Source: an uncultured bacterium (GTDB lineage Bacteria; Cloacimonadota; Cloacimonadia; Cloacimonadales; Cloacimonadaceae). Taken from it: a DNA stretch of 63,054 nucleotides. Location of the stretch: contig CALLHY010000008.1 of assembly GCA_938009275.1 (NCBI GenBank), forward strand, positions 1 through 63,054, written 5' to 3'. The notes beneath the pieces were generated by a model. It was not told the origin of the DNA. It ran no database searches and worked only from the letters and a program-made list of their open reading frames with translations. Shown here piece by piece: positions 54,053 to 62,962 of this stretch; positions within the stretch are counted from its first letter, which is position 1; every line of letters starts with the position of its first letter. Both the position numbers and the translations under genes were made by a program.

Positions 54053-54535
54053 ATGACTCCCGAGACAAGTTTGCACAATAAGCTGTATGACCGTCTTAAA
54101 GAAGTTATCGAGGAAAAGAAAGGCCTTAGGAATCCCCTGATAGAGATACTTCGTACAGCTCAAGAGATTTTTGGCTATCTGCCCATCGAAGTGCAGGAAT
54201 TTATCGCCAATGAAATGAACATCCCCGCCAGCAAGATTTATGGCGTGGTTACTTTCTACAATTTCTTTTCCATGAAGCCCAGAGGAAAATACACCCTTAA
54301 TGTATGCACCGGAACAGCTTGCTACGTTAAAGGCGCACCTCGCTTGATTCAGATGATTTCTGATCACATTGGCTGCAGTATGGGCGAGACCACCAAAGAC
54401 GGATTATTCACCCTAAGTGCAGTTCGATGCTTAGGTGCCTGCTCCTTAGCCCCTGTATTTGTTATAGGCGAAGATACTTTTGGCCGTATCGAGAATAAGG
54501 ACAAGATAGCAGAAATCCTGAATAGATATAAATAG
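54053..54535 (+). CDS. NuoE-like [2Fe-2S] subunit of hydrogenase, first copy (HydC type)
   Basis: A 160-residue thioredoxin-fold ferredoxin subunit. The four cluster cysteines lie in VCTGTACYVKGA and VRCLGACSLAP; the N-terminal helix bundle has LPIEVQEFIANEMN and GVVTFYNFFSM. AAGGAGGAG precedes the ATG. In bifurcating hydrogenases this subunit pairs with the NuoF-like flavoprotein. A second copy is at 57374. Confidence 0.9.
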   Translation: MTPETSLHNKLYDRLKEVIEEKKGLRNPLIEILRTAQEIFGYLPIEVQEFIANEMNIPASKIYGVVTFYNFFSMKPRGKYTLNVCTGTACYVKGAPRLIQMISDHIGCSMGETTKDGLFTLSAVRCLGACSLAPVFVIGEDTFGRIENKDKIAEILNRYK

Positions 54536-54550
54536 TAATACGGCACAATC

Positions 54551-55120
54551 ATGCAAGATATATCGTTGCACCTGTTGGATATAATAGAAAACTCCGTACG
54601 GGCTCAAGCAAAAAACATCAAAATTCGGGTTATCCGAAATGTTCAAAAGAACCGCCTGCGTATAATCGTGGAAGACGATGGCATAGGCATGGATTCACAC
54701 ACTCTGGAAATGGCTCAGAATCCCTTTTATACTTCCAAGCAAGAACGCGAGAAAAAGGTAGGATTGGGCATCCCGCTATTCAAACAGAATGCAGAGCTCT
54801 CCAATGGCTGCTTCAAGATGGCAAGTGAACCGGGTTTTGGAACCGTTCTTACGGTAGATTTTGAACTGGATAACATAGACAGAATGCCCCTGGGTAATCT
54901 GAAGGATACTCTATTGGGCGCAATAGTCGGTCATGCTGAAGTGGATTTCTCTATTAACCTTAGTGCCAAAGAGAAGGGAGTGGAACAGAGCTTTCACTTC
55001 GACACAGCAGCAATTAAAGAAGAATTGGGAGATATCCCGCTTACCTATCCGGATGTAATAGAATACATCGACCAATCGTTACAAGAAGGAATACAAAATA
55101 CAAACATGGAGGAAGTCTGA
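54551..55120 (+). CDS. ATP-binding (HATPase) protein of the hydrogenase operon
   Basis: A 189-residue protein whose first ~120 residues form a histidine-kinase-type ATPase domain: LLDIIENSVRAQAKNI (N box), EDDGIGMDSHTLEMA (G1), FYTSKQEREKKVGLGIPLFKQ (F and G2). No phosphoacceptor histidine domain or sensor is present. The C-terminal ~70 residues are unassigned. It ends overlapping the next ATG by one base. Its partner and target are unknown. Confidence 0.78.
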   Translation: MQDISLHLLDIIENSVRAQAKNIKIRVIRNVQKNRLRIIVEDDGIGMDSHTLEMAQNPFYTSKQEREKKVGLGIPLFKQNAELSNGCFKMASEPGFGTVLTVDFELDNIDRMPLGNLKDTLLGAIVGHAEVDFSINLSAKEKGVEQSFHFDTAAIKEELGDIPLTYPDVIEYIDQSLQEGIQNTNMEEV

Positions 55121-55485
55121 TGAAAACACTCGCAGACCTTAAGAAAATCCGTGAAAAAGCTCAGGAAGAAATGAAACTCCGTGGCGGAAACGTCCGCATC
55201 AAAATCGTTGTCGGCATGGGAACATCCGGCATCGCAATGGGTGCACGTGAAGTCATGAAGACCTTCCTGGAAGAAATTGCAAACCGCAACCTTACCGACG
55301 TGCTGGTTACTCAAACCGGCGAAAAGGGTCTCTCTTCGATGGAGCCGGTTGTTGATCTCATCGAAGAAGGCAAGCCCAAGGTAACCTACGGGAACATGAC
55401 TCCGGACAAGGTTAAGAAAGTTGTTGTAGAGCACATCGTTAATGGTAGAACCGTCTCCGATTATGTTGTCGCAACCGGCAATTAA
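55120..55485 (+). CDS. Thioredoxin-fold ferredoxin-like protein lacking cysteines (HndB type)
   Basis: A 121-residue protein matching the small ferredoxin-like subunit found between NuoE and NuoF genes in NAD(P)-hydrogenases (VVGMGTSGIAMGAREVMKT, VLVTQTGEKGLSSMEPVVD). Cluster-bearing relatives have cysteines in these positions; here the whole protein contains none, so it cannot hold a [2Fe-2S] cluster. It may be structural. ATG overlaps the previous stop by one base. Confidence 0.8.
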   Translation: MKTLADLKKIREKAQEEMKLRGGNVRIKIVVGMGTSGIAMGAREVMKTFLEEIANRNLTDVLVTQTGEKGLSSMEPVVDLIEEGKPKVTYGNMTPDKVKKVVVEHIVNGRTVSDYVVATGN

Positions 55486-55503
55486 AGGAGGAGGAACTGA
55501 AAC

Positions 55504-57363
55504 ATGTCTCTGAAACGAATTGACCTCTTAATCTGCTGCGGTTCCGGTTGTGTTAGTGCCGGTTCGCTAAAGATTAAAGAACGCTTTCACGAGGTTTTGC
55601 AAGAAAAGAACCTCGCAAACGAGATTAACATCATTGAAACCGGTTGCATGGGTCCCTGTGACTACGGCCCTGTAATGGTGATCTACCCGGAAGGAACTTT
55701 CTATAAGAAAGTAAGCCCGGATGATGTTGAAGAGATCGTGAATGAACACTTCATCAAAGGACGCCCAGTTGCGCGTTTGATGCTTCAGGATGACGAAGAA
55801 AACACGTTTAATACCCAGCGCGAAGTCCCATTTTACCAGAAGCAGGTGAAAGTGGCATTAGCAAATTGCGGGTATATCGATCCTGAGAGTATGGATGAAT
55901 ACATTGCAACAGGCGGTTATGAAGCACTGGGAACTGTGCTAACTACCATGACACCGCAAGACACCATAGACGTAATCAAGAAATCTGGATTACGCGGACG
56001 TGGCGGTGGCGGATTTCCCACCCACATCAAGTGGCAAATGGTTCATGATAATAAGAGTGATGAAAAATATGTGATCTGTAATGGTGACGAGGGCGACCCC
56101 GGCGCATTCATGGATCGCTCCCTGCTAGAAGGAGACCCTCACCGCATTCTGGAAGGAATGATGATCGCTGCCTACGCTATTGGCGCAAGCAACGGTTTCT
56201 TTTATATCCGTGCAGAATACCCTCTTGCCATCAAACGCATTAAGCTTGCCATAGAACAAGCAAAAGAAGCAGGATTGATGGGCAAGAATGTGTTTGGTAG
56301 CAACTTCTGTTTCGATGCAGAAGTTCGCACCGGTGCCGGAGCATTCGTTTGCGGAGAAGAGATGGCTCTTATTCACTCCATCGAAGGTTCACGCGGGAAT
56401 CCCACTCCCAAACCTCCATATCCGGCAGTACAGGGACTTTGGGGCAAGCCGACCATTGTGAACAACGTGGAAACCATCGGCAACATCCCCACCATCTTCC
56501 TTAAGGGTGCAGATTGGTTTGCCTCTATGGGAACAGAAACCAGCAAGGGTACCAAAGTGTTTGCCCTAACCGGCGACATCAAGAACACCGGCTTGGTGGA
56601 AGTTCCGATGGGCATCACCCTGCGCGAACTCATCTTTGATGTGGGCGGCGGCATGACTGGTGGACACAAGTTCAAAGCCGTGCAGCTTGGTGGCCCCAGC
56701 GGTGGATGTTTAACAGTGGAACACCTAGACGTAGCTGTGGATTATGAAACACTAAAAGAACGTGGAGCAATGATGGGTTCCGGTGGTGTTATCGTTATGA
56801 ACGATAAAAACTGCATGGTGAACATCGCTAAGTTCTTTATGGACTTCTGTGTAGATGAATCCTGTGGTAAATGCTCACCTTGCCGGATCGGGCTGAAACA
56901 GATGCTCGATATACTGGAGAGAATTACCAGTGGTAAAGGTAAAGAAGGTGACGTGGAAGAACTGCAACGCCTGGGCGAAGCTGTAAGCAAACTGTCTCTT
57001 TGCGGTTTGGGACAATCAGCTCCCAATCCCGTGCTCTCTACCATCCGCTATTTCCGTGAAGAATATGAAGCTCATATCCGCGACAAGAGCTGTGCAACCA
57101 AGGTCTGCCTCGATCTGATGCATTTCGACATAGATAAAGACAGGTGTATCGGCTGCTCGCTTTGTGCCCGGAAATGCCCTGTAACTTGCATTACAGGAAG
57201 CCGTGAGGATAAATATACCATTCATCAGCTTGATTGCGTAAAATGTGGTAATTGCCAGGATGTGTGCCCGGTGAAAGCAGTTTCCCGCATTCCCGGAATG
57301 CACCCGGAAGTAACCGCCAAGCGTGAAGCTGAAGCAAAGATTGCTAACCACCACGACGACTAA
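55504..57363 (+). CDS. NuoF-like flavoprotein of hydrogenase with extra ferredoxin domains (HydB type)
   Basis: A 619-residue FMN/NADH-binding subunit. An N-terminal [2Fe-2S] thioredoxin-fold domain (cysteines in CCGSGC and ETGCMGPCDYG), the NuoF core with FMN/NADH glycine motifs (SGLRGRGGGGFP, NGDEGDPGAF), the [4Fe-4S] ligands ESCGKCSPCRIG, and two C-terminal [4Fe-4S] motifs (CIGCSLCARKCP, CVKCGNCQDVCP, about 550-600). It oxidises NADH or reduces NAD in the hydrogenase complex; in studied relatives the flavin is the bifurcation site. AAAGGAGGAGG precedes the ATG. Confidence 0.93.
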   Translation: MSLKRIDLLICCGSGCVSAGSLKIKERFHEVLQEKNLANEINIIETGCMGPCDYGPVMVIYPEGTFYKKVSPDDVEEIVNEHFIKGRPVARLMLQDDEENTFNTQREVPFYQKQVKVALANCGYIDPESMDEYIATGGYEALGTVLTTMTPQDTIDVIKKSGLRGRGGGGFPTHIKWQMVHDNKSDEKYVICNGDEGDPGAFMDRSLLEGDPHRILEGMMIAAYAIGASNGFFYIRAEYPLAIKRIKLAIEQAKEAGLMGKNVFGSNFCFDAEVRTGAGAFVCGEEMALIHSIEGSRGNPTPKPPYPAVQGLWGKPTIVNNVETIGNIPTIFLKGADWFASMGTETSKGTKVFALTGDIKNTGLVEVPMGITLRELIFDVGGGMTGGHKFKAVQLGGPSGGCLTVEHLDVAVDYETLKERGAMMGSGGVIVMNDKNCMVNIAKFFMDFCVDESCGKCSPCRIGLKQMLDILERITSGKGKEGDVEELQRLGEAVSKLSLCGLGQSAPNPVLSTIRYFREEYEAHIRDKSCATKVCLDLMHFDIDKDRCIGCSLCARKCPVTCITGSREDKYTIHQLDCVKCGNCQDVCPVKAVSRIPGMHPEVTAKREAEAKIANHHDD

Positions 57364-57373
57364 AGGGGAAAGT

Positions 57374-57829
57374 ATGTACAAAGAAATCTGCAAGAAGTAT
57401 GCTCCCACCAAGGATAACCTTATCCAGATTCTCCACGAGATTCAAGATAGCCATCCTCAGCACTACATTTCGCCCGATGCTGTGGATACTGTTGCCGAGT
57501 ACTTAAACGTGCCGGCAAATCATATTTATGGAGTGTTAACATTTTACACAATGTATAGCACCAGCCCGCGCGGAAAGAACATTATCCGTTTGTGCGAATC
57601 ACCACCTTGTTACATAAAAGGATCTGAAAACATCCTGCGTAAGCTGAAAGTAATTTTGGGAGTAGAAACCGGCGGAACAAGCAAAGACGGCCTTTTTACC
57701 CTGGAACTTTGTGCTTGCCTTGGTGTTTGTGGAAACGCTCCGGTAATGATGATAAACGAAGACGTTTATGGTGATCTAACCGAAGAGAAAGTGGAAGAAA
57801 TAATCGACAAGATCAGGGGGATGAAATAA
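57374..57829 (+). CDS. NuoE-like [2Fe-2S] subunit of hydrogenase, second copy
   Basis: A 151-residue second NuoE subunit: cysteines in LCESPPCYIKGS and CACLGVCGNAPV. It differs substantially from the copy at 54053. The ATG at 57374, 10 bases after the preceding stop and behind AAAGGGGAAA, is preferred over an in-frame ATG at 57323 inside the NuoF gene. Its stop overlaps the next ATG by one base, implying a dedicated pair with the second NuoF. Confidence 0.9.
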   Translation: MYKEICKKYAPTKDNLIQILHEIQDSHPQHYISPDAVDTVAEYLNVPANHIYGVLTFYTMYSTSPRGKNIIRLCESPPCYIKGSENILRKLKVILGVETGGTSKDGLFTLELCACLGVCGNAPVMMINEDVYGDLTEEKVEEIIDKIRGMK

Positions 57830-59391
57830 TGAAGTACTATCGCAGTCATATCCTGGTATCGATAAACGAAACTTCCATAGCTGCTGGTGTACACGGCTTC
57901 ATTCAAGCGCTTCGCAACGAACTGGCAAAAGCGGATTTAACAGATGAGATAAACATATTGGAAACCGGCCCGCTTGGATTCTTTGGCCGTGGCATTTGCA
58001 TTACTGTTTATCCCGAAAATGTAAGCTATGAAGCTGTGAAGGTAGAAGACATTTCTGAACTGGTGCAAGATCACTTCCTAAAGGGTCGCCCAGTAAAACG
58101 TCTAATGCTTGATGCGGTAAATAAATTCAGCCCTAACTTCAACTATGCCAATCGCATTGTGTTGCGCAATTCCGGTATAATAGATCCGGAAAACATAGAC
58201 GACTACATTGGTGCAGGTGGTTATGAAGCATGGGAGAAGGCACTTACCCAGATGCAGCCTGCCGACATAGTAGCCGAAGTAAAAAAGTCCGGCTTGCGTG
58301 GACGCGGTGGTGCAGGTTTCCCTGCTGGCGTAAAATGGAGCTTTACTGCTCCCTTGGAAGCCCCACAGAAGTATGTGGTGGTTAATGCCGATGAAGGTGA
58401 ACCCGGTACATTCAAAGACCGTTTAATTATGGAAGGTGATCCACATCAACTGCTGGAAGGCATAATGATTTGTGCCCGCGCAATTGGTGCCACCAAAGCC
58501 TACATCTACATCCGCGGTGAATACAAGCTCTGTATCTCCCGTCTGGAGCTTGCCATAAAGCAAGCCAAAGAATATGGCATTTTGGGAACCAACATCTTTG
58601 AAAGCGGCTTTGATCTGGACATCATGATCAAGATTGGTGCAGGAGCTTACGTTTGCGGAGAAGAAACAGCCCTTATAGAATCCCTCGAAGGTAATCGCGG
58701 AAATCCTCGCTGGAAACCGCCATTCCCCGGCGTGAAAGGCTTGTGGCAAGCCCCCACAGTGGTTAACAATGTGGAAACTCTTGCCAATGTTCCCTTCATT
58801 ATTGCCAAAGGTGCCGAAGAATACATGAAATACGGAACCCCAGAATGCACCGGAACCAAGGTTTACACCATTCTCGGCGATGTGGCGCATCCCGGTCTCT
58901 GCGAAGTTGATATGGGAACTACCCTGCGCACGATCATCAACGAGTATGCCGGTGGCATGAAAAAAGGATTCCGCTTTAAGGCTGCTCTCGTGGGCGGCGC
59001 GGCAGGCGTTATTCTTCCCGATCGCATGCTGGATGTAAAGATGGACTTTAGCAGCTTGAACCAATACGCAGCCGTGCTGGGTAGCGGAGCAATTCTGGTA
59101 ATGAACGAGCATCAGAGCATTGTAGATATGCTTTGGAGCATCCTGCGTTTCTTCCGTCATGAATCCTGTGGAAAGTGCTCACCTTGTAAGAATGGAACCC
59201 AGCAGTTGTACCGCCTGATCACCAAGATTAAGAAAGGCGAAGGTACAATGGACGATGTAGATTTAATGCACACGATTGCCGAAACCATGTTGCACACTTC
59301 ATTCTGTGCTCTTGGCCAATCCCCCATCATGGCTATCCGCAGTGCAATAGAAAACTTCCGTGATGAATTCATCGCAATAACAAAAAAGTAA
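57829..59391 (+). CDS. NuoF-like flavoprotein of hydrogenase, second copy, shorter
   Basis: A 520-residue NuoF paralogue. It keeps the flavin/NADH motifs (SGLRGRGGAGFPAGVKW, NADEGEPGTFKDR) and the [4Fe-4S] ligands ESCGKCSPCKNG. Its N-terminal thioredoxin-like domain has lost the [2Fe-2S] cysteines (INETSIAAGVHGF and ETGPLGFFGRG where the first copy has Cys), and the C-terminal ferredoxin extension is absent. It therefore offers a second flavin site with a shorter electron path. Confidence 0.9.
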   Translation: MKYYRSHILVSINETSIAAGVHGFIQALRNELAKADLTDEINILETGPLGFFGRGICITVYPENVSYEAVKVEDISELVQDHFLKGRPVKRLMLDAVNKFSPNFNYANRIVLRNSGIIDPENIDDYIGAGGYEAWEKALTQMQPADIVAEVKKSGLRGRGGAGFPAGVKWSFTAPLEAPQKYVVVNADEGEPGTFKDRLIMEGDPHQLLEGIMICARAIGATKAYIYIRGEYKLCISRLELAIKQAKEYGILGTNIFESGFDLDIMIKIGAGAYVCGEETALIESLEGNRGNPRWKPPFPGVKGLWQAPTVVNNVETLANVPFIIAKGAEEYMKYGTPECTGTKVYTILGDVAHPGLCEVDMGTTLRTIINEYAGGMKKGFRFKAALVGGAAGVILPDRMLDVKMDFSSLNQYAAVLGSGAILVMNEHQSIVDMLWSILRFFRHESCGKCSPCKNGTQQLYRLITKIKKGEGTMDDVDLMHTIAETMLHTSFCALGQSPIMAIRSAIENFRDEFIAITKK

Positions 59392-59411
59392 GATAAAAGA
59401 GGATTGAAACT

Positions 59412-61196
59412 ATGGCTAAGATAGTCAATGTCTTTATTGATGGTCATCATCTGGAAGTTCCGGATACCATGACAATCATCGAAGCCGCAGATAAACACGG
59501 CATCCATATTCCCCGCTTGTGCTACCACCCAGACCTACCCCCAACAGCCAACTGTGGTGTTTGCGTGGTTGAAGTAAGCGGAAATCCCACTCCCAAGCGT
59601 GCCTGCTGCACACCTGTTACCGAAGGCATGAAGATTGCTACCAATAGCAACAAACTGCGTTCTTATCGCAAAACCCTGGTGGAAATGATTCTGTCCAATC
59701 ACGAAGTTGTGTGCCCCACTTGTGTTGCCAACAACAAATGCGAATTGCAGACTCTATCCAACAACCTGGGCGTTGATCCCGATCACCTGCCAAATATCCT
59801 GGCGAAGCAACCTGTGGATAACACCAGCCTTTCAATTATCCGCGACGTTAACAAGTGTATCGCCTGCGGACGCTGTGTCACTGTGTGTAACGATGTGCAG
59901 ACTGTTTACGCTCTCACTTTCAGTGATCGCGGCATAGACGCCCACATCGATACTGCCTTTGCCAACGGCATGGCAAACAGCCCTTGCGTTAATTGCGGTC
60001 AGTGCACAGTTTACTGCCCCACCGGCGCTCTTCGCGAAAGAAGCGAAGTGGATGCAGTATGGGAAGCCATTCTTGATCCCGACAAACATGTCGTGGTGCA
60101 GGAAGCTCCCTCCATCCGTGTGTCCCTGGGTGAAGAATTCGGCATGCCCTTAGGCAGTGTAACCGCCAAGAAAATGTACGCCGCCCTGCGTAAAATAGGC
60201 TTCGATTCCATCATGGACACCAATTTCACTGCCGATCTCACCATCATGGAAGAAGGCACAGAATGCGTCACAAGGCTGAAAGCCGGAGAAAAGCGCCCAT
60301 TAATAACCTCCTGCTCACCCGGCTGGGTTAAATTTATGGAAACCTATTATCCCGATCTGGCAGATTGTGTTTCCACAGCCAAATCACCCATGAGCATGTT
60401 TGGCGTTCTTTCTAAAACATATTATGCTGAAGAACGTGGCATCGACCCTGCCAAGATAGTATCAGTTGCCATCATGCCCTGCACAGCAAAGAAGTTCGAA
60501 GCTCGTCGTCCAGAAATGCGTGATAGCGGATTCCAGGATACAGATTTCGTGCTTACCACCCGCGAATTCCTGCATATGATTAAGGAAGCCGGAATCGACT
60601 TCGCCAATCTTGCCGATGAAGATGCCGACGAAGGAATGAGCTTCTACACCGGTGCAGGAACCATCTTTGGTGCCACCGGCGGTGTTATGGAAGCTGCCAT
60701 TCGCTCTGCTTACACCCTGGTTACCGGTCAGGAACTGGATAACGTGGAGATTCAGGCTGTCCGCGGTCTGGAAGGCGTGAAAGAAGCTACCGTCAATGTT
60801 CCCGGCTTTGGCGATCTGCGAGTTGCAGTGGCTCATGGCCTTTCCAACGCTCGCAAGGTGATGGATCGTGTTCGCGAAGGCTTGAAAACCACAGGCGAAT
60901 CACCATGGCATTTCATAGAAATAATGGCCTGCCCCGGTGGATGCGTTGGTGGCGGTGGACAGCCCTATGGCAATGACATCGCTTCCCGTGCCCGCAGAGG
61001 CCTTGCCCTGTATGAAGAAGATAGAAGCCTCCCCGTGCGCAAGTCTCACCACAATCCCGAAGTTACGCGCATTTACGAACGCTTCCTGGGTGCTCCAAAC
61101 TCCCCGCTTGCTCACAAGTTGCTTCACACTCACTACTTCAAGCGCTCGGTTTATACTGGCCAGGTTACCGAAGAGGCCACCCACAAACACCACTAA
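59412..61196 (+). CDS. hydA: [FeFe] hydrogenase catalytic subunit HydA, NADH-linked type
   Basis: A 594-residue catalytic subunit. N-terminal [2Fe-2S] (LCYHPDLPPTANCGVC), His-Cys3 [4Fe-4S] (HEVVCPTCVANNKC), two [4Fe-4S] motifs (CIACGRCVTVC, CVNCGQCTVYCP) and the H-cluster domain (about 225-580): L1 ITSCSPGW (Cys301, Ser302), L2 MPCTAKKFE (Cys357), L3 MACPGGCVGGGGQP (Cys507, Cys511). The position aligned with the first cubane ligand is Ser302. It is the last gene of the operon and is followed by a strong terminator. Makes H2 from NADH and ferredoxin, or the reverse. Maturases HydE/F/G are not in the window. Confidence 0.95.
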   Translation: MAKIVNVFIDGHHLEVPDTMTIIEAADKHGIHIPRLCYHPDLPPTANCGVCVVEVSGNPTPKRACCTPVTEGMKIATNSNKLRSYRKTLVEMILSNHEVVCPTCVANNKCELQTLSNNLGVDPDHLPNILAKQPVDNTSLSIIRDVNKCIACGRCVTVCNDVQTVYALTFSDRGIDAHIDTAFANGMANSPCVNCGQCTVYCPTGALRERSEVDAVWEAILDPDKHVVVQEAPSIRVSLGEEFGMPLGSVTAKKMYAALRKIGFDSIMDTNFTADLTIMEEGTECVTRLKAGEKRPLITSCSPGWVKFMETYYPDLADCVSTAKSPMSMFGVLSKTYYAEERGIDPAKIVSVAIMPCTAKKFEARRPEMRDSGFQDTDFVLTTREFLHMIKEAGIDFANLADEDADEGMSFYTGAGTIFGATGGVMEAAIRSAYTLVTGQELDNVEIQAVRGLEGVKEATVNVPGFGDLRVAVAHGLSNARKVMDRVREGLKTTGESPWHFIEIMACPGGCVGGGGQPYGNDIASRARRGLALYEEDRSLPVRKSHHNPEVTRIYERFLGAPNSPLAHKLLHTHYFKRSVYTGQVTEEATHKHH

Positions 61197-61217
61197 TAAT
61201 CAATAGTGATAAATCAA

Positions 61218-61249
61218 AGGGCGGGAACACCTGTTCTCGCTCTTTTTTT
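61218..61249 (+). terminator. Intrinsic terminator of the hydrogenase operon
   Basis: AGGGCGGGAACA (61218-61229) pairs with TGTTCTCGCTCT (61232-61243), including two G-T pairs, running into seven T. Confidence 0.9.
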
Positions 61250-61396
61250 AGTTTACCAGTCTTGTATTCCCCCTTATAGTAGCCAGATCGCCACAACCGC
61301 AGAAAACAAAAACCGAATTAGAGAATATTTTGCTTGACTTGCTAATACAAAACATCCTAATGGAGACAAATAGTGAAGTGTTTGAAATTCGCATTT

Positions 61397-61423
61397 TTGG
61401 CGCGGATATACCACGGGTATAAT
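61397..61423 (+). promoter_or_regulatory. Possible promoter of the SUMF1 lipoprotein gene
   Basis: A perfect TATAAT (61418-61423) with a poor -35 (TTGGCG, 61397-61402, 15-base spacer). The rest of 61250-61575 shows no gene I can support. Confidence 0.35.
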
Positions 61424-61575
61424 AGATATTACCCTGCCTGCCCTTAAGTTTGAATTAGACATTGCACCAGGCTTGTTTTTATGTTGGCCAGTACCTGTTG
61501 TTGCCACTGTTACTATCATTCTTTCGATCTATCGCCAAAGAAGTGATTCATTCACCTGCCACAAAGGAGATAGAA

Positions 61576-62922
61576 ATGAAAACCAGAATGCTAACTATTT
61601 GTATCATTGGCGCAAGCATCTTGTTAATCAGCCTGGTAGCTTCTTGCAGCAAAAGCACAGACCCACAAAGCGAAACCGGATCTGTTGCCAATCCTACTAT
61701 TACTCCCGATGCAGGCCCCCACAATACTGCCCAAACCATTAGTATCCACTGTTCCACGGCTAATGCAAAGATCCACTATACTACCGATGGAACTGACCCT
61801 AGCGAAAGCTCTACCCAATACTCTACCCCCTTCGAGCTGAGTAAAGACACGGTGCTTAAGGCAAGGGCATTCAAAGCGGGTTGGTTGCCCAGCGGTGTAG
61901 TAACCGTAAACTACATGATAACTGCTACGGTAGCAAATCCCGTTCTAAGCCCTGAGGAAAATGATTTTACTACTGCCATTAGAATAATGATGAGCTGCAT
62001 TACTCCAGAGGCAGAGATTAGATACACTACAGATGGCTCAGACCCTACTGATAACTCTACCTTATACTCATCCCCCGTCCGTTTCGAAGATAACGTAACC
62101 ATAAAAGCTGCTGCATTCAAAACAGACTGGGTAAGCAGCCAGGTTATAACCAAACAGATAACTGTGAATCCTATTGTGCCCCCTGTTCAGATGGTATTGG
62201 TAAATGGTGGAACTTTTAATAATGGTGAAGCCGACATCACAATCAGTAGCTTTTATATAGACAAAATGGAGATGAGCCAGGCTTCATTCATGGCAATAAT
62301 GGGCATGGACCCGTCTTTCTTCAATTCTAATGATAACAGACCTGTGGAACAAGCCTCATGGTATGACGCAATTGAGTATTGCAACCGCAGAAGCATTATG
62401 GAAGGCATTACTCCCTGTTACAGCTATGGAACACATGGCAGTAACCCCGATAACTGGCCAATGGGCTGGAACGAGGCTGATGCTAATCACACCCTTGTTA
62501 TCTGCGACTGGCTTGCCAATGGCTACCGTCTGCCTACCGAAATGGAATGGATTTGGGCAGCCAAAGGTGGAACATTATCACAAGGGTATATCTATAGCGG
62601 TTCTAATACAATTGCCGATGTAACCTGGTTTGCAGATAACTCGGCTGGAGAAACCAAAGTTGTGGGAACCAAAACGGCAAATGAACTGGGACTATACGAC
62701 ATGAGCGGAAACGTTTGGGAATGGGTGTGGGACATCTACGCTCAACTTAGCAGCGAAGCCCAAACTGACCCCATTGGTGCCGATGCTGGGCCAAATCGTT
62801 TGCTTATGGGCGGTGCCTGGACATCCCAAAGTATCTACTGCAAGATTGGCTATCGCTTCAATTTCTTTTATCCCACCAATCATTATTATAGCTTTGGCTT
62901 CCGGGTGCTTAGGAAAGCATAG
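61576..62922 (+). CDS. Lipoprotein with chitobiase-type repeats and SUMF1 domain
   Basis: A 448-residue lipoprotein. Signal with lipobox LISLVASC; two chitobiase/beta-hexosaminidase C-terminal type beta repeats (each with IHYTTDGTDPS or IRYTTDGSDPT, about 40-200); then a formylglycine-generating-enzyme (SUMF1)-like domain (about 205-448: VNGGTFNNG, PVEQASWYDAIEYCNRRS, YRLPTEMEWIWAAKGG, GLYDMSGNVWEWVWD, FGFRVLRKA). The cysteine pair of true FGE is not evident, so a ligand-binding role is more likely than enzyme activity. Start chosen at the ATG behind AAGGAG; a 38-codon upstream extension is rejected. Confidence 0.85.
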   Translation: MKTRMLTICIIGASILLISLVASCSKSTDPQSETGSVANPTITPDAGPHNTAQTISIHCSTANAKIHYTTDGTDPSESSTQYSTPFELSKDTVLKARAFKAGWLPSGVVTVNYMITATVANPVLSPEENDFTTAIRIMMSCITPEAEIRYTTDGSDPTDNSTLYSSPVRFEDNVTIKAAAFKTDWVSSQVITKQITVNPIVPPVQMVLVNGGTFNNGEADITISSFYIDKMEMSQASFMAIMGMDPSFFNSNDNRPVEQASWYDAIEYCNRRSIMEGITPCYSYGTHGSNPDNWPMGWNEADANHTLVICDWLANGYRLPTEMEWIWAAKGGTLSQGYIYSGSNTIADVTWFADNSAGETKVVGTKTANELGLYDMSGNVWEWVWDIYAQLSSEAQTDPIGADAGPNRLLMGGAWTSQSIYCKIGYRFNFFYPTNHYYSFGFRVLRKA

Positions 62923-62962
62923 TGGGAGTTAAACAATGATGAAAGAGAAAGCTTAAGAATAA

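Noticed and set aside
61371..61423. Twenty-codon peptide beginning ATGGAGACAAAT
   Set aside because: Too short, overlaps the likely promoter and has no ribosome site.
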